64,000 bases of DNA from Apostichopus japonicus (taxonomy: Eukaryota > Echinodermata > Holothuroidea > Aspidochirotida > Stichopodidae). Below, in pieces: positions 25,360-37,677 of the stretch (position 1 is its first letter; each line of letters opens with the position of its first letter). Location: assembly GCF_037975245.1 (NCBI RefSeq), contig NC_092576.1:17132111-17196110 (forward strand), read 5' to 3'. The position numbers were made by a program, and so were the translations under genes. Under the pieces are notes generated by a model, which saw only the letters and a list, made by a program, of their open reading frames with translations, searched no databases and was not told the DNA's origin.

Positions 25360-26753
25360 ACACTAGGTTAAGCCGGTACCACATGGCTGTGTCGTTGTTA
25401 TTCCTACCGTGGGGTTGACTTGCTGAAGTCTCGTTGTTTAATGAATGAAATCTACACAGGATATGAGTAGGCAAAAGTGTCCCATTACAGTCGTAAAGAT
25501 CCTCTGTTAATGTATTCAAATTAAGTACATGGTCTGCGTTGATAGTAATTCTTATTCTCAGTCATCGTTGCTATGTTGTTGTCGAATATTTAGGCAACTG
25601 TTGGAAGCTGTATACATACAACTGGTTAACCTTTTGTTATGACTGACCCAATTTACACATATTTTTAATGCTTTTCTTGTTATGTTTCATTATAGATGCA
25701 CTTGTAGCTCTGAAAGCCCTTAGTGTGGTCCACCATTCTCTTTTTCTTTTCTGCAAATTATCTCTAAAATATTTTAAGTCGCTGGCTCTAATACCCAGCG
25801 ATACTTGTGAGGCACTGGAATAAAATGATGGAAGTAAAAGTTGTTGTTCTTGAGTTTTAATGTTCATGTTTGTTGCCATTACATCTTTCTTGCCATTACA
25901 TATGTGCCGGGTAATCTATCGTTAATATGAACTAAATTCTTCCATAATTAAAAGTAAAAAAATCCCCCGACTGAAAATGGAGGTTACCCATCCTCCTCCC
26001 TCCCCCGCCCCTTTCGCATGTCATTGCCTACAGCCCAATTAAAGTTTCAAGTTGGAATGATAGAAACTGCAAAAACTGAAAAATGGATGTAAAATGGTGC
26101 ATTGTGTAGACCTATTTCGAATATGAATTAGATGTCTATAAGTAGCTCTATACGCAAGGTTTTGGTAATAAATACTTGTGTTAGAATATAAAAGCGGTGT
26201 GTACAGCTGTAGTCGTGTTCCAATTCTTCCCCTGATGAATGCAAGATAACCGTGTACTGAACTATTCACGTCGACTGACCAACGAAGGTAGAGGACATAG
26301 ACCTTACGCACCACTGACACATAGTCAGTACAAGATTCTACAAATTTCTGTGAAGATCGATGGACGTTTGAGGTCAACAGAACTCCGAGTTGAAAACGTG
26401 TGCAATATAAACGTTTAGTTAATAATTGGCATTTACATTAGGTCTACATAAGTGCAAGGACCTCAAAGATTATTTGTAAGTTATGTTCAACTAATAAGGG
26501 GAAAAGTTGTAAGGAGTGTGATTTTCTCATCTTTGTCATAATTTGTTTGCGTGAAACGTCGTCTTTTTTATCTGAAGGTTTTACAAAATAATGATTTACG
26601 TATTATCTGATCATACATTCATAACGATGAGAAATATGTTTTTGGAGGCCAACAAAGGGCAGAACTCCTAATACTCTAGTGTGTGGCACAACCTTACTAA
26701 GTACAAGAATACTGTGTTTACAGTCACCCGATACACATAGAGAATACATTAAC
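25360..26753. repeat. Segmental duplication block 1 (pair of 60605-62010)
   Basis: This is nearly identical to 60605-62010. It includes at 26040-26550 the module otherwise found upstream of copies B and D, but no poly-UBL exon follows. Its right end meets the hAT-like insertion at the TTAAC target site. Confidence 0.8.
25637..25879 (-). CDS. Possible small ORF, 80 residues, unknown
   Basis: The ORF encodes a charged peptide with a middle stretch reading DLKYFRDNLQKRKRE and an end rich in Lys and Ser. A 90-residue version lies in the duplicate at 60882-61154. Because the duplication is recent, its survival twice is not independent evidence. The composition is more protein-like than most short ORFs in the window. 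I do not recognise it; it could be part of an exon of a host gene or chance. Confidence 0.2.
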   Translation of the reverse strand: MATNMNIKTQEQQLLLPSFYSSASQVSLGIRASDLKYFRDNLQKRKREWWTTLRAFRATSASIMKHNKKSIKNMCKLGQS

Positions 26754-28541
26754 CAGGCGCGTATCCAGGATTTTCTAACCCGGGGGGCGCGAATTACTAT
26801 CTAAGCGGAGCGCCACCATCGGTTGGCGCGGAGCGTACAATAAAATTTTTGGTTTTGATACCCCCCAGATCACCGGAAATGGCACTTCTCGGGCTTGAAA
26901 ATGAGCAACCAGATGTACACTTTTGCCTGAGAACCAAGTATTTTCCAAAAGTTTTTTCCATCCATAACCTTTTTGAAGATTGTCACCAGTCACACATCAT
27001 GTTCGACCTCATTGCATGTCCTATGGATCATTGCTTTTGTAGGTATTCTACGTCACGGCCCACAATATCCGAAAGCCCCACTTTTCAAGGTTTTAAGCCC
27101 ATTACTTGTTGAGAATTTAAAAATTCACTTTTCTCGTGAATAAAATCACTTCAAAACATTACCCATAATGTTGCACAAAATTCAATCTATGGACAACCAA
27201 TATAGAAAAACCTCCTTGAACCCCTAACAGACAGGTGAAAATTGAACGAGTAGAGGAAAGTATGATGAAGAATGTTGGTGAGGAAATTTTCGACAATTCC
27301 GACACAGTTAATTTATTGGTGTAGAAATATTAAAACCTCTTATAATGGCTTTTACAAAACTTCGTTGAAGGAACAGAAATATAGCAGATATTTCCGATAT
27401 CAGGTATATCGAAACCGAACACTTCACTCGTAGGCGTAGGTCCCGTAGGAGGCGGGGGCTGCAGCCCCCCCCCCCCAATTGTTTTCCCATTTTTTCGGGC
27501 ACCTACTGAAAGAAAAATAAATAGCAATGAATAGCTTAAAATGATCTCCTTGGTAATTGAAATAAAGTTGTAAGCTTGGCCGACATTACTACTGTAAAAG
27601 AGAGTTTTGACATAAATGGATCTGTATGCTTTTTCTCCATCTACATAAGACATTTGGTTGTTTACATTAGCATCCGGCGGTATACTGTGCAACTTTCACG
27701 GACCGTGCGGCACACGATGCCATACAATGTAATGACCGATCTTGCCTATATGATATTGGCATCGACATGTTGGATGCGCGAAAAATTTTGGCTTTTTTTC
27801 GGGCAAGTCATTACAGCCCCCAAATCCAATCTGGCTCCTACGCCTTTGACTACACACATTGACAGTTTTTGAGGCTGTTCATCGTGGAACATGCATTTCA
27901 ATGCTCATTGATACGATGTTATATCTGCTCTTTGCTTTACAAATTCGAACAGGCGTGTAGGGAGTAATTGCCAAGGGAGGGCGAAGCCTGTAGGCAAACT
28001 ATGAGTTGGCGCGAAGCGTACAAGAAAAAATTTGGCCGAAAATGCCTCCCAGATCGCTGGAAATGACACTTCCCAGGCCTTGTAAATTGCATCTAAGCAT
28101 TGTCTATTTTGAAATTACTAGCGATGTCATAAAGAAAATTTGCTCGGGGGGGGGGCGGTCGCCCCCTTCCCGAAATGCGTTATGTTCCCCGACGACTCGG
28201 TCGAGTTCAAGTACATTAGTGAGAGAGGAAAAACGGAAACGTCAAAAATGGAGTTGTCGGGGTAAGGGGTAGGGTGAGGCGCACACCCCTCCGCAATCCT
28301 TGATCTGTCACTGGCTACCCTGTGTATATAATAGGGATCTTTCTCTTTCCGAGGTCTTGGCTATCTTCTACTCCCTCCTTTTCTCCTTTTTCTCTCTTTT
28401 TTTCTTTTTCTTTTCCCTTCCTTCCTCTCCTCCTTTTCTTTCTTCCCCTCCTTTTCCCTTTTTTCTTTTCTTTTTTTTCTCTCCTCTTTTCCTTACCCGG
28501 GGGGCGCGCGCCCCCAACGCCCACCCATGGATACGCACCTG
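26754..28541. mobile_element. Non-autonomous TIR DNA transposon, hAT-like, 1788 bp
   Basis: The ends are CAGGCGCGTATCCAGG at the left and, inverted, CAGGTGCGTATCCATGG at the right, so about 14 of the first 15 bases match. It is flanked by TTAAC on both sides (26749-26753 and 28542-28546), and the duplicate locus has a single TTAAC at 62006-62010 with no insert. CAGG termini with a GGATACGC-like subterminal motif and a 5-bp duplication suggest the hAT group, but no transposase was found. Two internal stretches (about 26790-26900 and 27985-28090) are diverged direct repeats of each other, which suggests a nested or composite origin. Confidence 0.75.
28368..28492. repeat. Polypyrimidine tract of about 125 bp inside the hAT-like element
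   Basis: Almost only C and T on the plus strand, with no regular period, followed by a G-rich then C-rich stretch at the element's right end. It explains the low-complexity ORFs on both strands here. Confidence 0.8.
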
Positions 28542-30540
28542 TTAACTACTGTAAATTTCTAAATTTTGTACCACTGTAAGAGCTGGTTCGTGCTCGTTAT
28601 TCCGTAGCAAGTGCTATGAAGTACACAGTAGCAACTGCAATCCTCGTATCACGCGTCCATATACTAGAGTTCCTTTATAGAAAATGTAATGCTATGAGCC
28701 TGTAAATTAAGTCTAAGCTCAGACAGGACGGTCAGGTCCCAGAGAGTAGTGGCATCATGTTGAGAACATTTTGGTCATTACTTGCAAATACGTGCAAACC
28801 TGGGGAGGGTGTAGAAAGCTTTAACAAACCACAATTTGATCAGCAAATACCTTCAACCTCATGAATTATGTAACTCTGCTTCCCTGCAAAAAATATTCGG
28901 CTGCCTGCCGTAACGTTGTTCGGATAAAATCTAGTACTAACTACTATTTGAAGGTGCGTCAATTGTGAAGCCTTTACTTACTTGCAGTCAGGCATCCTAA
29001 CGTAGCCCTAGATCCACCATTCGATCAGTTTCTCAAGTAGCTTAGTACTACATTGCTAACTAGCCTAAAGAAGTAAGCCGCTAACACTAGGGCACATTTG
29101 AATTTGTATTGTTAGGCTGCCATAACTGTGGAAGTTTTAAAGTTAGTGCAAGCCCAACGTTTGTCTTTGGACCCAGGCCTAGTCTAGAAATAATTACTGA
29201 GGCCCTACAGTACACCATGTCTAGGTTACCTCAAGTACACTAGGCCTCTCCTGTAACTAAAGTAAAATCATTACTAGCACAGTATTAGCAGCACTGTCTT
29301 CTTTAAGCCTCTGGTACAGACTAGACCTCCAATTACAATTGCTTAGGCTGCCACAGACTGACACTGTAGTATCACTAATACAAAACTTTACAACTTCTAG
29401 TACTAATAAAAATGGAAGCTGGTCACCTTACCATTTCGCCCAACCTTGTTGGTCATTTCGCCCAACCAGCATGGTCATTTCGCCCAACCTTGCTGTTTCG
29501 ACCAACATTGATTAAATATTATACTTCAATATAACGGACGGGGATACTTCTATGGGTTTGGACAATTAAATAAGGAAACGTTCGGGAATTGTTAACGTTA
29601 AGGGATACGAACCGAATATTAAGGAAACTTGAAGTCCTGGTTACAGTTGGTAGGATGGATCAGTGTTAAAGGGGTTAGGTTTCATAGGTTTTATGGAGAC
29701 CGATTCCCCTTTGTTTGTATAACATTAGATTAACACTATGTAGAACTAGATGAACACCTAACTGCTGTGAACAATACTCTTGATTAACTCCTGGCGGAAT
29801 TGATAACCGCTTGACCAAGGTCAAAATAAATCAAGCAGAACAAAATAAATCAAATTGGAATAGTGAAATATATGAAGGGATATTATTCTGACTGAATATG
29901 AGTAAAAAAATGATTGGTCGAAATGACCAACAGGGTTGGGCGAAATGACCATGCTGGTTGGGCGAAATGACCATGATGGTTGAGCAAAATGACCATGCTT
30001 CTTGGGCGAAATGGCAGTTGGGCGAAATGGTTGTTGGGCGAAGTGACCAGAAAGCAATAAAAATTAGCCTTGGCCTAAAGAGTGACTGTTGAGTAACTGT
30101 CAGTCATATAGACAATGCTAAGTCTAGAAAGACTCAGGGGGAGAGGGGGGAAAGGACCTGGAGGAGGGGATAAGGACCCCTGTAAATCTAACATAATGCC
30201 TTCAAGTCGATTTTATTACTGGCCAGGTCAGGGATCTGAATCAAAGCTTTGTTGAGTCAGGGCTGTTACCTATGGACAAACGCTATCCTTCCTGAAAATT
30301 CAGCAATTTGATATGATATATGAGAGTGAAATTGACACTTGAAAGCCACCGTCACACTGGGGGAGCGCATTCCATAATTTCTGGCACCCCCTTTTTTGTT
30401 GCCCATACCCAATATTGCCCACTTTTATTGTGTGCAGAAAATAACTGGTTTTGCAACAACCATAAAAACCTTCAAAATAACAACCTGAAAAGATGCTTTT
30501 GGAAAACTCAAGGATGAACCAATTTACTCAAGGCGCAAAG
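28542..30540. repeat. Segmental duplication block 2 (pair of 62006-64000)
   Basis: This continues the duplication on the other side of the hAT-like insert and matches 62006-64000 to the end of the window. Apart from the fold-back element I see no gene in it. Confidence 0.8.
29419..30050. mobile_element. Fold-back element with minisatellite arms, copy 1 (left arm shortened)
   Basis: The left arm repeats GGTCATTTCGCCCAACC-type units of about 21 bp; the right arm holds the same units inverted (GGTTGGGCGAAATGACC). Compared with copy 2 at 62881-63525, the left arm has lost about 43 bp after CTGGTCAC. The central part of about 400 bp is unique and non-coding. Confidence 0.7.
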
Positions 30541-31219
30541 CATACATGTACGCTTCTATCTATTAAAGTTCTGCATCAATCTGAATACAAAATTATGGAT
30601 TTCTTACAGATTCTTTGTCTGCAATGTGCATCCAGTCATCAGCAACTTTGGAAGGGAGCTTTTGAAATATAGCCCTTCATAGTTTTGATGATTTTTGAAG
30701 GACACAAACTTAGATGCCCTTCACATAATACTTACAGTATATTTACACTCTCTGCACTCTCTCTCTCTCTTTGGCTGGAAGGCAGCTGTATTTTGTACAA
30801 AATGTGACAGGTTTGTAGCCAACAATCCCATGGAAACGTTACATAATTTGATTGCTTTAGCTTAGGGGGTTGCAAAGTTAAAATCTAATTCATGGTTGAG
30901 TGAGGGGGTGAAACCGGGCAGAAACCCAAGCCAACGATCGAGTTTGAGCTAAAGACCATCTGGCATAGGGTCAAGGGCTCAGCCTTAGGGCCCCTGTGGA
31001 GTTCAGGGGAAAAGACCCTGGTGGGAGACCAGAGGGAGAAGCCCCCTAGAAAGTGATTTTAGCCATTTTGAAGCAGTCAAAACTCTTGAAATTTCACGCT
31101 ATATCTCCGAGCTATGTCTCACAAAAATTAAAATATTTGGCAATAACCTTTATTTTATTCTATATTTATATTGATGTTATAAAAAAATCCATGTTTCTTT
31201 GCACTTTTCAACATGTATT
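30541..31219. other. Non-coding stretch, no gene seen
   Basis: It contains a short (CT)n run near 30755-30770 and otherwise unique sequence. No ORF of note, RNA gene or transposon end was recognised. Confidence 0.4.
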
Positions 31220-33780
31220 TTTGGCTCCTTGCTTTAGCAAAAGGAACCTATGTAGTCAGGTTTGTGTGGGTGTGTCTGTGTCGGTGTCTGCATCTGTGAC
31301 ACTTGCTTGGGTACGCTTTATCTCAATAAGGGAAAGTTGGATTGAGGCCAAACTTGCACTATAGATCCGCCATATGGAGAAGGTGTACCCTATTGTTTTT
31401 GGTGCCCACAAAGGTCACCAAAGGTCAGTTATGGTCCAAAAAACGAAAATATTAAAACTGCAATAACTCCCAGTGCCAATGTGTGACAAGGTTGATATTT
31501 TGGGACAAGTTGTGAACTGGTTAGGGGAACATTTTTAAATTAATATTCATGTGATTCGAGGTCACCAAAGGTCAATTAATGATAAAAAAAACTAGTATTT
31601 TTGCAATAACTTGAGAACGAATTGTCTGTTAGGGTTGGGAGTTGCTTCAATGTAATCCAATTGTCGACCCGCATCTGGGTGACCCTTGACCTCAATTTGA
31701 CCTCTGGTGACCTTTAAGTGTTTTGGGGATTTTTACAGTTTCGATGCTATTTTCAGATGTCAAAGGTACCTTCTGATCATAAATGTCAATAGGTTGACGC
31801 CGTGTGACCTTCATGTGAGAAGTTATATGGGGTCAAAGTTTTTCGGTCGGAGTAAGGATGGCTGTACAGACTTGTCGTGTTGTTTTTTGGAATCGGGATC
31901 AAACTACATCTGAAACCAAGGTCAAAAGGTCAAAGGTCACATTAGAAAAAAATGTTCTTATTTTGGGAGGAAACGGGCGAAAAAGAAAATGTTTGGTTTT
32001 CATGCTAGATTTGGATATCAAAGGTACCTTCCGATCAAAAATGTCAATGGGTTGACACCCGGGTGAGCTTTGTGTGTGAAGTTATACGAGGTCAAAGTTA
32101 ATTTTCAGACATTTAATGCAATAACTCCCAGTGCAAAGGTGTGACACAGTTGATATTTTTGGACAAGTTGCAAATGGTATAAGGAAATATTTTCAAACTT
32201 AATGGTCATGTGATCCGAGGTCACCAAAGGTAAATTAATGTTAATAAACTAGAATTTTGGGGGGAGAAAATGGGCAAAGAAAAAAAATTGAATTTTTATA
32301 GTTTTGATGCTATATTCAAGTCTCACCGATCAAAAATGTCAATGGGTTGACCCAAGGTGACCTTTGTGTGTAGAGTTATATGAGGTCAAAGTTATTTTTC
32401 AGACATTTAGTACAATAACTCCCAGTGCCAAGGTGTGACACGGTTCATATTTTGGGACAAGTTGCAAATGGTATAGGGGTATATTTAGAAACTTAACGGT
32501 CATGTGATCCGAGGTCACCAAAGGTCAATTAATGATAAAACACTAGTATTTTTGCGATATCATGAGAACGAATTGTCAGTTAGGGTTGGGAGTTGCTTCA
32601 ATGCAATCCAATTGTCGACCCGCATCTGGGTATCCCTTGACCTCAATTTGACCTCTGGTGACCTTTAAGTGTTTTGGGGATTTTTTACAGTTTCAATGCT
32701 ATTTTCAGATGTTAAAGGTACCTTCTGATCATGAATGTCAATGGGTTGACCCCTGTGTGACCTTCGTGTGCGAAGTTATACAAGGTCAAAGTTAATTTTC
32801 AGACATTTATTGCAATAACTCCCAGTGCCAAGGTGTGACACGGTTGATATTTTGGGACAAGTTGTAAATGGTATAGTCGTATGTTTTCAAACTTAACGGT
32901 CATGTGGTCCGAGGTCACCAAAGGTAAATTAATGTTAAAAAACTAGTATTTTAGGGGGAGAAAATGGGCAAAGAAAAAATGTTTGAATTTTTATAGTTTT
33001 GATGGTATATTCACGTCTCACCGATCAAAAATATCAATGGGTTGACCCCATGTGACCTTTGTGTGTGAAGTTATATGAGTTCAAAGTTAATTTTCAGACA
33101 TTTAGTGCAATAACTCCCAGTGCAAAGTGTGACACGGTTCATATTTTGGGACAAGTTGCAAATGATAAAGAGGAATATTTTCAAACTTTATGGTCATGTG
33201 ATCCGAGGTCACCAAAGGTCAATTAACGTTAAAAAACTAGTATTTTGTGGGAGAAAATGGGCAAATAAAAAATGTTTGAATTTTTACAGTTTTGATGCTC
33301 TAGTTAGGTCTAACCGATCAAAAATGTCAATGGGTTGACCCCCGGGTGACCTTTGTGTGTGAAGTTATGTATGTATACTAATTCAAAGTTAATTTTTAGA
33401 CATATAATGCAATTAACTCCCCATGCCAAGGTGTGACCAGGTTGATATTTCGGTACAAGTTGTGAATGGGGTGGTGGAACATTTTTCAAACTTAACGGTC
33501 ATGTGATTTGAGTTCACCAATGTTATCATATCTGTTGACCCGCTTGTAGGTGACCTTATATTTCTTACATTTTCGACGCCATATTCAGATCTCAAAAGTG
33601 CCTTCCGATCACAATTTGTGATCACAAAAGTGTTGGCTATAGTGTTGGTTACTTTATGGGTACATGTAGGACCACAATTACTTGGACTATTTGAGCCCAA
33701 TCTTGCTTGATAATAGTATGTGTATTGTCATATACCCCTATGCAAAGAACCACAGTGCCCTTGGGCTCTTGTTCTCTTCC
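31220..33780. repeat. Irregular tandem repeat array with many AGGTCA half-sites
   Basis: The landmark CAATAACTCCCAGTGC recurs at about 31462, 32119, 32411, 32812, 33107 and, altered, 33409, giving spacings of about 657, 292, 401, 295 and 302 bp. Most units also hold GGTCATGTGATCCGAGGTCA and GGGACAAGTTG. It begins with GGCTCCTTGCTTTAGCAAAA and ends near CACAGTGCCCTTGGGCTCTTG, so the whole may be one repeat-bearing mobile element. It lies next to the truncated 5' end of copy C. Confidence 0.7.
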
Positions 33781-33854
33781 GTTTTCTTCTTTATTATCTT
33801 TGGTTCCGTTTTGAGTGTACATCCGTCCTCAAGACATTATAGTTTTGTTGCGTT

Positions 33855-35786
33855 TATCCTTACGTGAGTCATATATATGTAAAACCTGACTCTGGTAGGT
33901 CAATAAAACTTCGATATGCACCACAAGATACAATCGGGACATTCAAGAAAAAAGTGCAGGAAATACTATTATTACCACTTAACCATCAATATTTAACATT
34001 TAACAACAAGCAATTGGAAAAAGGGAATACATTCTCCGACTACCAGATTCAAGGCGGATCAACTCTCTATCTTTTCCATCAAGGGACAATTCCAGTGATT
34101 GTAGCTCACCCAGGAAACGACACTCTAATTGTACATTGTCGAAGTCGTGGCACTGTGCAAATCTTGAAAACGGAAACTACTTTCCCAGCAGTATTGTCTC
34201 AGTCTTTCCGGTATCGAGCTTGCAAACGATAAATCAATATCTTCCTACAACATTCAGGCCAATACTATTCTTCGGCTGGAGGAGGGAACTAACTTAAACA
34301 ACAATGCTAATCTTGCCGTTACCTTAGGTCAATACAAAGGAACAACAGTAAGTCCTGGCACCAAACGGGCTTTTCATAAATGTGCGAATGTTGGTGCCAG
34401 CCAAACCCTTAATGAAGCTCGATACAGCAATTCCAATGTTCAACAAAACAATTCCAGACAAAACGATGGATACATAGTTGAAGTAAATTTTGGCATTAGA
34501 AATAAAATCTTTAAATTTCCACTCACCGACGTTGAAAACTTAATTTGAAAGAGAAGGTCTATGCAATGGAAGGAGATGTGCACCCTGATCAACAACGGAT
34601 ATACGGACGGGGTACTGAATTGATGGATGCAGAAGAGCTTGTATCATCACATGTCCATGATGGTAAATGTATCCTAGATCTATATTTACGCAAGTCTAAA
34701 GAAATTTCTGTTCAGGTAATTGGTATGCATGGAATACAACACAAGGTTATTGTAGATAACTTTAGTACAATTGAGCAACTGAAGAAACATCTTTACTGGG
34801 AGAAAAAGTACTGTTTGGAAGGAAAGGTTTTGAAGTTAAATGGCAGAAATCTGGACTATTTCGCTACCTTTTCAAATTACAACATAGATGACAAGTCGGT
34901 ACTTTATGCACTTGAAATACCAGAGAATCACATGAATATCAAAATTCGAATATCCACAAAGGATGTTGCTTCTGTATTAATTCATAAGTCTTGGCAGAAA
35001 CAATTAAAAACTTAAAATTGCTGATTAGACAACAAACAGACCTCCCCATCGATCACCAGGAACTAACGTTACATGGCACAGTGCTTGAAGACAACAAAAC
35101 ATTGTTAGAATATTTCCAAGAGGACGGTCAAATATTGACACTCTCACTAATCCACCACATACGCATATCACTTACTGTTTGTATCAATATGTTCAAAAGT
35201 AGTGACTACGTGGTTCAATCAGTGAACCTTCTAGGATCTGATACAATCGAAATGTTAACACAGATCATTTGCCAAAGGGTATTTATCCTCCCAAAACAAC
35301 AACAGTTGAAGAAAAATGGTCAGATACTTGAACATAACAAGACCTTGTCAAAGTCTAACTTAATAAACGGAGATATTATTTTCGTGGACATCTTACCACT
35401 TTGTAAGATCACAATTAACACAGGTAAAGGACATAAGCCAGTCACAGTTGAGGTTCTGCCAAACGATACTATCAGTGAAGTGAAGGATCAGTTACGAAAG
35501 GAGAGTGGGCTTTCAATGTATAATCGATGTCTACTACATGAAGGAGCTGTTCTGGAGGAACACAAATCTGTAGACGATTACGACATTAAAGACGGTTCCA
35601 TTCTGTTTCTTTCCCAGAGACCACCAGAACTTGTTACATAAATTTTCAAAGAACTTCATGGGAAGTAAGTAAACTGAAATTTAATCCTCGTGATCCTGAC
35701 TCAGTTCAGTCTACAATACAAAATATCATCACAGGTGAAAATGAGTCAGCTTCTAAAAACCACGTGTATGAGTGTAAACAGTTTTA
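33855..35786 (+). pseudogene. Poly-ubiquitin-like gene, copy C (5' truncated, frameshifted)
   Basis: Agreement with copies A and B begins inside UBL12 at about 33855, so the leader and UBL1-11 are absent. Open pieces are 33864-34232 (UBL12 and part of 13), 34545-35015 (UBL14-15 and part of 16) and 34991-35641 (UBL16-18). Lesions relative to the others are a 1-nt insertion near 34167, a 4-nt deletion near 34540 that restores the frame, a 5-nt insertion near 34990 and a 1-nt deletion creating TAA 35639-35641 before the normal tail. The insertion near 34990 is shared with copy D, so C and D descend from one copy. With no start and several breaks it is a pseudogene. The ancestral stop position is about 35786. 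Confidence 0.85.
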
Positions 35787-35927
35787 ACCCATAACATAGA
35801 TGTTGTCACAAACACATGTTTTAAATGAATAATTCTCTACTTAATATAAGGTTAATGGAATTACTGCAAGAAAATGTGTGAATATTTTTATAAAGTTGGC
35901 CTCACATTATGTGACATCAGTGATTTT

Positions 35928-35933
35928 AATAAA
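35928..35933 (+). promoter_or_regulatory. Candidate poly(A) signal after copy C
   Basis: AATAAA in the same relative position as in copies B and D, about 140 nt after the ancestral stop. Confidence 0.35.
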
Positions 35934-36059
35934 TGTCATCATTATATTAATCAGATTCAAAACAATGTGCGGCTTTAAGTCAATGAAATAATTTAAGTCA
36001 TTTCATGAATCAACATGAGAGTAACGTCAACCTTGAGTTAAGATGTTGCCTTTTATTAA

Positions 36060-36500
36060 ATTCAGAGTTCTTGATGGTGTTTCGTGGGAAGTATTTAGGG
36101 TATAACACCATATTCTGTACATTGCAATTTTAGTGACAGCTTTTTCATACAACGTTATGTACTATTACAAGGTACTTGTAACCTGTTGATGTCCAATAGA
36201 GACCTACAATGATTGTTGCTGGTGCATTGATATATTTAGTCAATTAATATTGTATATTTGTTATCATTTTGTGGGAAGTACTTTAGTGTATAACATAATT
36301 TTCTGTACCTTGTCATTTTAGTGACAGCTTTTTCATACAACGTTGTGTACTATTACAAGGAACATGTAACCTGTTGATGTCCAGTAGAGACCTACAATGG
36401 ATGGTACTGATGCATTGTAATATTAGTCAATTAATATTGTATATTTGTAATAATTTCGTGGGAAGTATTTTAGGGTAAAATATAATGTTCTGTACATATT
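36060..36500 (+). repeat. 188-bp satellite, short array after copy C (2-3 units)
   Basis: It has the same landmarks as the longer arrays: GTGACAGCTTTTTCATACAA twice, and GTCCAATAGAGACC then GTCCAGTAGAGACC. Array length clearly differs between copies. Confidence 0.8.
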
Positions 36501-37677
36501 TGTAATTGAATCTTTAGAGCAAAGTGTTGATAAAGAATTATATTTGTGGGGGTAAGTGTTCGGTCTAGGCCAGCAGGAATGAAGGTGGTGATTACTTAGA
36601 AATATCTTTCCTGTGTGATTGAATGTTTGGATCAAGGAGTTGAATGATTGTTATATTTTTAGGGGTATGTGTATTTTAAACCATTCAAGAGGCCGAATCA
36701 TATTCTATCACAGTAATCTACCTTGATTGTTCACAGTTAGTTTCTAATCCACAAAATTGTGTTCAGATCTAGAGTTTGGCTCGAATGGTGCGATCTCATA
36801 ACTTTTTTTTTTTATCTACAATGGGTGGTATAATTTCACTTAAATTTTAAATCGTTATTCAACACTAAGTTGAGAGGGTGGTAGAATGAGACGGTGTGTG
36901 TGGCCAGGGGTGACCGTTCATTTTGTGAGGTCAGGTGTCATAGGTTTACCAGGTCATTCTAGACACAATTTAGCAACAGAGCTTAAGTTGTACAGAGACA
37001 AGCAAGTGGAGGCGAAGAAAACCGTAAATAGACCTCCTCTTTACCCTCCATCATGCACAACCATGTAACACAAGTTAAAGGGGTGTTCCTCTGTCAGAAA
37101 TTGTAAACTGATCTTGAAGAAAAGAATGTTTCACACTGCTGGATGAAAACCCATATCGGTATCTTGTCACTTACTTCAGACATAGTTGATTGAATTAAAC
37201 TAATTTTGACTGAGGTAATATTCCCTCACTCTAGGAAAAGGATCACAGAAGGTGGGCACTGATGTCATCTGGGAAGATTTTCTTCCAAGGATTTACTTGG
37301 AAATAGTCTTTTCTTAGTAATTGATCACCAGAATATTCCTTTAAGGTATCTCAATGTAACAGCAACCTCATGACAAATGTAGATCAAAGACCAGCAACTG
37401 TTCTTATCATTTAAAAGCTATCATATTTCATATCGTTTCGTTACAATTTAGTACATCATTATACAGTACGTACACATTTGTTTAAAAGTAGTTGATACAA
37501 TTCTTTAGTTATGTACATTTGATGCACAGTATAGTAAAATCAGTCCATGTATGTACTGAGACAACAACATTTCTAAATGCAATTGTTTGAATTGCTTCTG
37601 CATTGATAGTTTATTGACAGCAATGTATTTCATTTACTTGCCAAGTTATGCATTATCTCAAATAATGAAGGACCAGT
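36501..37677. other. Shared downstream block of copy C, no gene seen
   Basis: This matches 6540-7689 in order. It ends at GAAGGACCAGT, where the Penelope-like sequence starts; the copy A equivalent continues with TAAAAAAAAATC. Confidence 0.6.

Noticed and set aside
26039-26377. 112-residue minus-strand ORF, repeated at 61302-61634
   Set aside because: It is antisense to the shared gene-upstream module; the versions at 17300-17640 and 47350-47680 do not keep it open.
28300-28579. Overlapping low-complexity ORFs (Phe/Ser-rich and Lys/Arg-rich)
   Set aside because: They are translations of the polypyrimidine tract on either strand.
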